Source of the DNA: Abiotrophia sp. HMSC24B09
Lineage (GTDB): Bacteria > Bacillota > Bacilli > Lactobacillales > Aerococcaceae
Length of the DNA: 64,000 bases
Direction: 5' to 3'
Assembly (NCBI RefSeq): GCF_001815865.1
Contig: NZ_KV822203.1
Location: 151,754 to 215,753 of the forward strand
In this document: positions 62,646-64,000 of the stretch, in pieces
How positions within the stretch are numbered: the first letter of the stretch is position 1
How the letters are laid out: each line of letters opens with the position of its first letter
Program-made: the position numbers and the translations under genes
Notes under the pieces: model-generated
What the model was told of the DNA's origin: nothing
Databases searched by the model: none
Seen by the model: only the letters and a program-made list of their open reading frames with translations

Positions 62646-63794
62646 CTAGCGCTTATTGGATTCAGCTGGTGCTCCTTGCCCTTGTGGGCCACCTTCTTGC
62701 TTATTAGGACCTTGACCAGGACCTGCTTGATTTTGGTTAGGCCCTTGATGCTGACCACGGACGCCCTCTTGGCCTGGACCTTGCGCTTGACCTACTTGAT
62801 GGTCAGCTGGCCCATGATGACCCTCTTCTCGGTCTTCAATTTCTGTCACCGCAGCCGTCTCGCCATCAACGCTCACTTGCTTGAAAGTTTGGTTGCTTTC
62901 CAAGGTGACGGTGTAAGTAGCCGCCTTATCTTGTTCATGACTTGGATCCAGTTCAATATCATAGACTTTAGCATCCGCATACTTAGCCAAGACAGCGTCT
63001 AAGGCAGCTTGCGCGCTGACACTTGGCGCCTTAAAGTCTGGTTTAGCCTCCTGACCTTGAGCCTGAGTACCCTCTTGGCCTGGTGCAGGTTTTTGGCCTT
63101 GATTTTGATTTGACCCCTGACCTTGAGCGTTATCTGGGCCATGGTTTTGATTTGGTGCTTGACCTTGACCGGGAGCTTGACCCTGCCCCGGACCTTGCTC
63201 ATGGCCAGGCCCATGGTTTTGATTTCCACCTTGGCCTTGGTTGGCACCCTGCTCTTGACTAGGGCCTTGGCGATCGTGACCATGACCTTGTGCCTGATTA
63301 GTCTCTTCTTCTGTCACTTTACCTGTCTGGGCATCTACAAAGACAAAACGAAAGTCCTTATCTGCCTTGACGACAACCGAATAGGCGGCTTGATCACCTT
63401 GCTCATACAAACTAGCGCCTAAGACTTGGCTATTAGGCACTTGAGTCGCAGCCTTCTCCAGAGCTTGCTTCATGGTAACATTAATTTGAACATTCTGAGC
63501 GGTCTGCCCTTCTTTCTTTTCCTGACCATGTCCATGTCCGCCAGGACCTTGCTCATGGCCATGATGATGACCACCTGGGCCGCGGTCATGGCCTTGACAA
63601 TGGTCGCCAGCTTGCTGTCTTGGGCCATCTTGGCCTTGTTCTTTATCAGGGGCTGCCTGATAGGCCTTGGACTGGGAGGCTTGATTGGACTGGCCCGCTT
63701 CACCTGCAAAGACGCTCAACGTCGGTAGGGCTACACTAGCTGCCAGGGATGCGGCTAAGGCTCCGCTTAAGAGAATATGTTTTGATACTTTCAT
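62646..63794 (-). CDS. Exported PepSY-domain protein with His/Gly/Gln-rich low-complexity linkers
   Basis: A 382-residue secreted protein. The signal peptide ends LSVFA-GEAG. Next is a His/Gly-rich segment (about 55-95; GPGGHHHGHEQG) likely to bind metal, PepSY domain 1 (about 105-165; VTMKQALEKAATQVPNSQVL, FVFVDAQTGKVTEEE), a Gln/Gly/Pro/Asn-rich linker of GQGQAPNQN-like repeats (about 166-255), PepSY domain 2 (about 256-320), and another Gln/Gly tail. There is no wall anchor. PepSY domains often inhibit proteases or sit with two-component systems, as here. Its promoter carries the same box as dlt. Confidence 0.85.
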   Translation of the reverse strand: MKVSKHILLSGALAASLAASVALPTLSVFAGEAGQSNQASQSKAYQAAPDKEQGQDGPRQQAGDHCQGHDRGPGGHHHGHEQGPGGHGHGQEKKEGQTAQNVQINVTMKQALEKAATQVPNSQVLGASLYEQGDQAAYSVVVKADKDFRFVFVDAQTGKVTEEETNQAQGHGHDRQGPSQEQGANQGQGGNQNHGPGHEQGPGQGQAPGQGQAPNQNHGPDNAQGQGSNQNQGQKPAPGQEGTQAQGQEAKPDFKAPSVSAQAALDAVLAKYADAKVYDIELDPSHEQDKAATYTVTLESNQTFKQVSVDGETAAVTEIEDREEGHHGPADHQVGQAQGPGQEGVRGQHQGPNQNQAGPGQGPNKQEGGPQGQGAPAESNKR

Positions 63795-63857
63795 GTTATT
63801 GACTCCTTTAGCTTCTATAATTTTCAGGTAAGTAGGGGTTGCTTACCTGATAAACTT

Positions 63858-63889
63858 AGTCTAAGGGGCAAAAATGAATGAAAGATGAA
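63858..63889 (-). promoter_or_regulatory. PepSY gene promoter with TTCAT direct repeat
   Basis: TTCAT-N6-TTCAT-N10-TAGACT on the minus strand, with the cores 11 bp apart (ATTCATTCATC repeat). The layout is identical to that of the dlt promoter. The -35 box is replaced by the repeat, indicating activator dependence. Confidence 0.65.
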
Positions 63890-63902
63890 TGAATTATCGT
63901 TG

Positions 63903-63921
63903 AGGAAAAAAATTTTTTCCT
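63903..63921. repeat. A/T-tract palindrome upstream of the PepSY promoter
   Basis: AGG-A7-T6-CCT near-palindrome, a likely bent or UP-like element, or a residual terminator. Confidence 0.4.
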
Positions 63922-63935
63922 ACTATCTCTGTATA

Positions 63936-63962
63936 AGAAAAAGCGTCCCCTAAGGGACGCTT
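63936..63962 (-). terminator. rRNA operon terminator
   Basis: AAGCGTCCC / GGGACGCTT stem just after 5S, followed on the minus strand by TTTTTC. Confidence 0.9.
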
Positions 63963-63978
63963 GAAAACTTTCACCCAG

Positions 63979-64000
63979 CATGGCAACGACCTACTCTCAC
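63979..64000 (-). rRNA. rrf: 5S rRNA, 3' end only
   Basis: The minus strand reads GTGAGAGTAGGTCGTTGCCA, the conserved 3' end of bacterial 5S rRNA, followed by a strong terminator. The rest lies beyond the right edge, so an rRNA operon ends here. Confidence 0.9.

Noticed and set aside
1..64000. CRISPR arrays, tRNA genes and phage genes
   Set aside because: No spaced identical direct repeats, tRNA-like sequences or phage structural genes were recognised anywhere in the window.

Overview
The window reads as a chromosomal segment of a low-to-mid GC Gram-positive coccus of the order Lactobacillales, most likely Aerococcaceae (Abiotrophia- or Aerococcus-like). That placement is inference from gene content: a dlt operon, an LPXTG adhesin with CshA-type fibril repeats, a Met T-box, a Listeria-type extracellular electron transfer cluster, and strong AGGAGG ribosome sites. 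No 16S sequence is present; only the 3' tip of a 5S gene lies at the right edge (minus strand).

Layout. 1-735: edge of a decayed mobile element (thioredoxin-type arsC, 3' remnant of a relaxase, 109-bp IS3-like inverted-repeat element). 760-6324: housekeeping genes on the minus strand (MBL hydrolase, alr, acpS, cshA, murF). 6458-8400: two paralogous exported proteins of unknown function. 8451-10039: GyrI-like protein and WYL regulator. 10140-16328: flavin-based extracellular electron transfer genes (dmkA, fmnB, pplA-like, dmkB, ndh2-like). 16434-24468: pseudouridine synthase, DUF421/DUF3290 pair, VOC protein, esterase/ATP-grasp pair, nucleoid protein, PepO. 24588-28781: dlt operon with dltX at its distal end. 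28926-32948: MazG-like, CpXC, then an ABC exporter with LytTR/DUF3021. 32995-34719: three tandem paralogous membrane proteins. 34822-37616: NAD salvage operon (NrtR-like, PnuC, NadR). 37901-39256: patatin and LMW phosphatase. 39455-46885: giant LPXTG protein. 47201-49099: Met T-box, MetQ, MtnN. 49222-60173: L-fucose catabolic operon with ABC importer, orphan PTS IIA/IIB and divergent DeoR regulator. 60396-63794: OmpR-type two-component system and a His/Gln/Gly-rich PepSY protein, then the rRNA operon terminator and 5S.

How it works together. Ndh2 would pass electrons from NADH to a demethylmenaquinone-type quinone made by DmkA and DmkB; FmnB would flavinylate the extracellular PplA-like protein, which hands electrons outward. 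The fucose genes encode import, mutarotation, isomerisation, phosphorylation, aldol cleavage and lactaldehyde reduction. The NAD genes form a complete nicotinamide riboside uptake and conversion route.

Most notable signals: (i) the dlt and PepSY promoters share one architecture, TTCAT-N6-TTCAT-N10-TARACT, suggesting that the nearby OmpR-type system controls both; (ii) a 9-bp direct repeat with exact 21-bp period, of LytTR type, upstream of the ABC-LytTR operon; (iii) an orphan PTS IIA/IIB pair inside an ABC-type fucose operon; (iv) several exported proteins that are normally lipoproteins all lack a lipobox cysteine; (v) fibril repeats that alternate between two subtypes.
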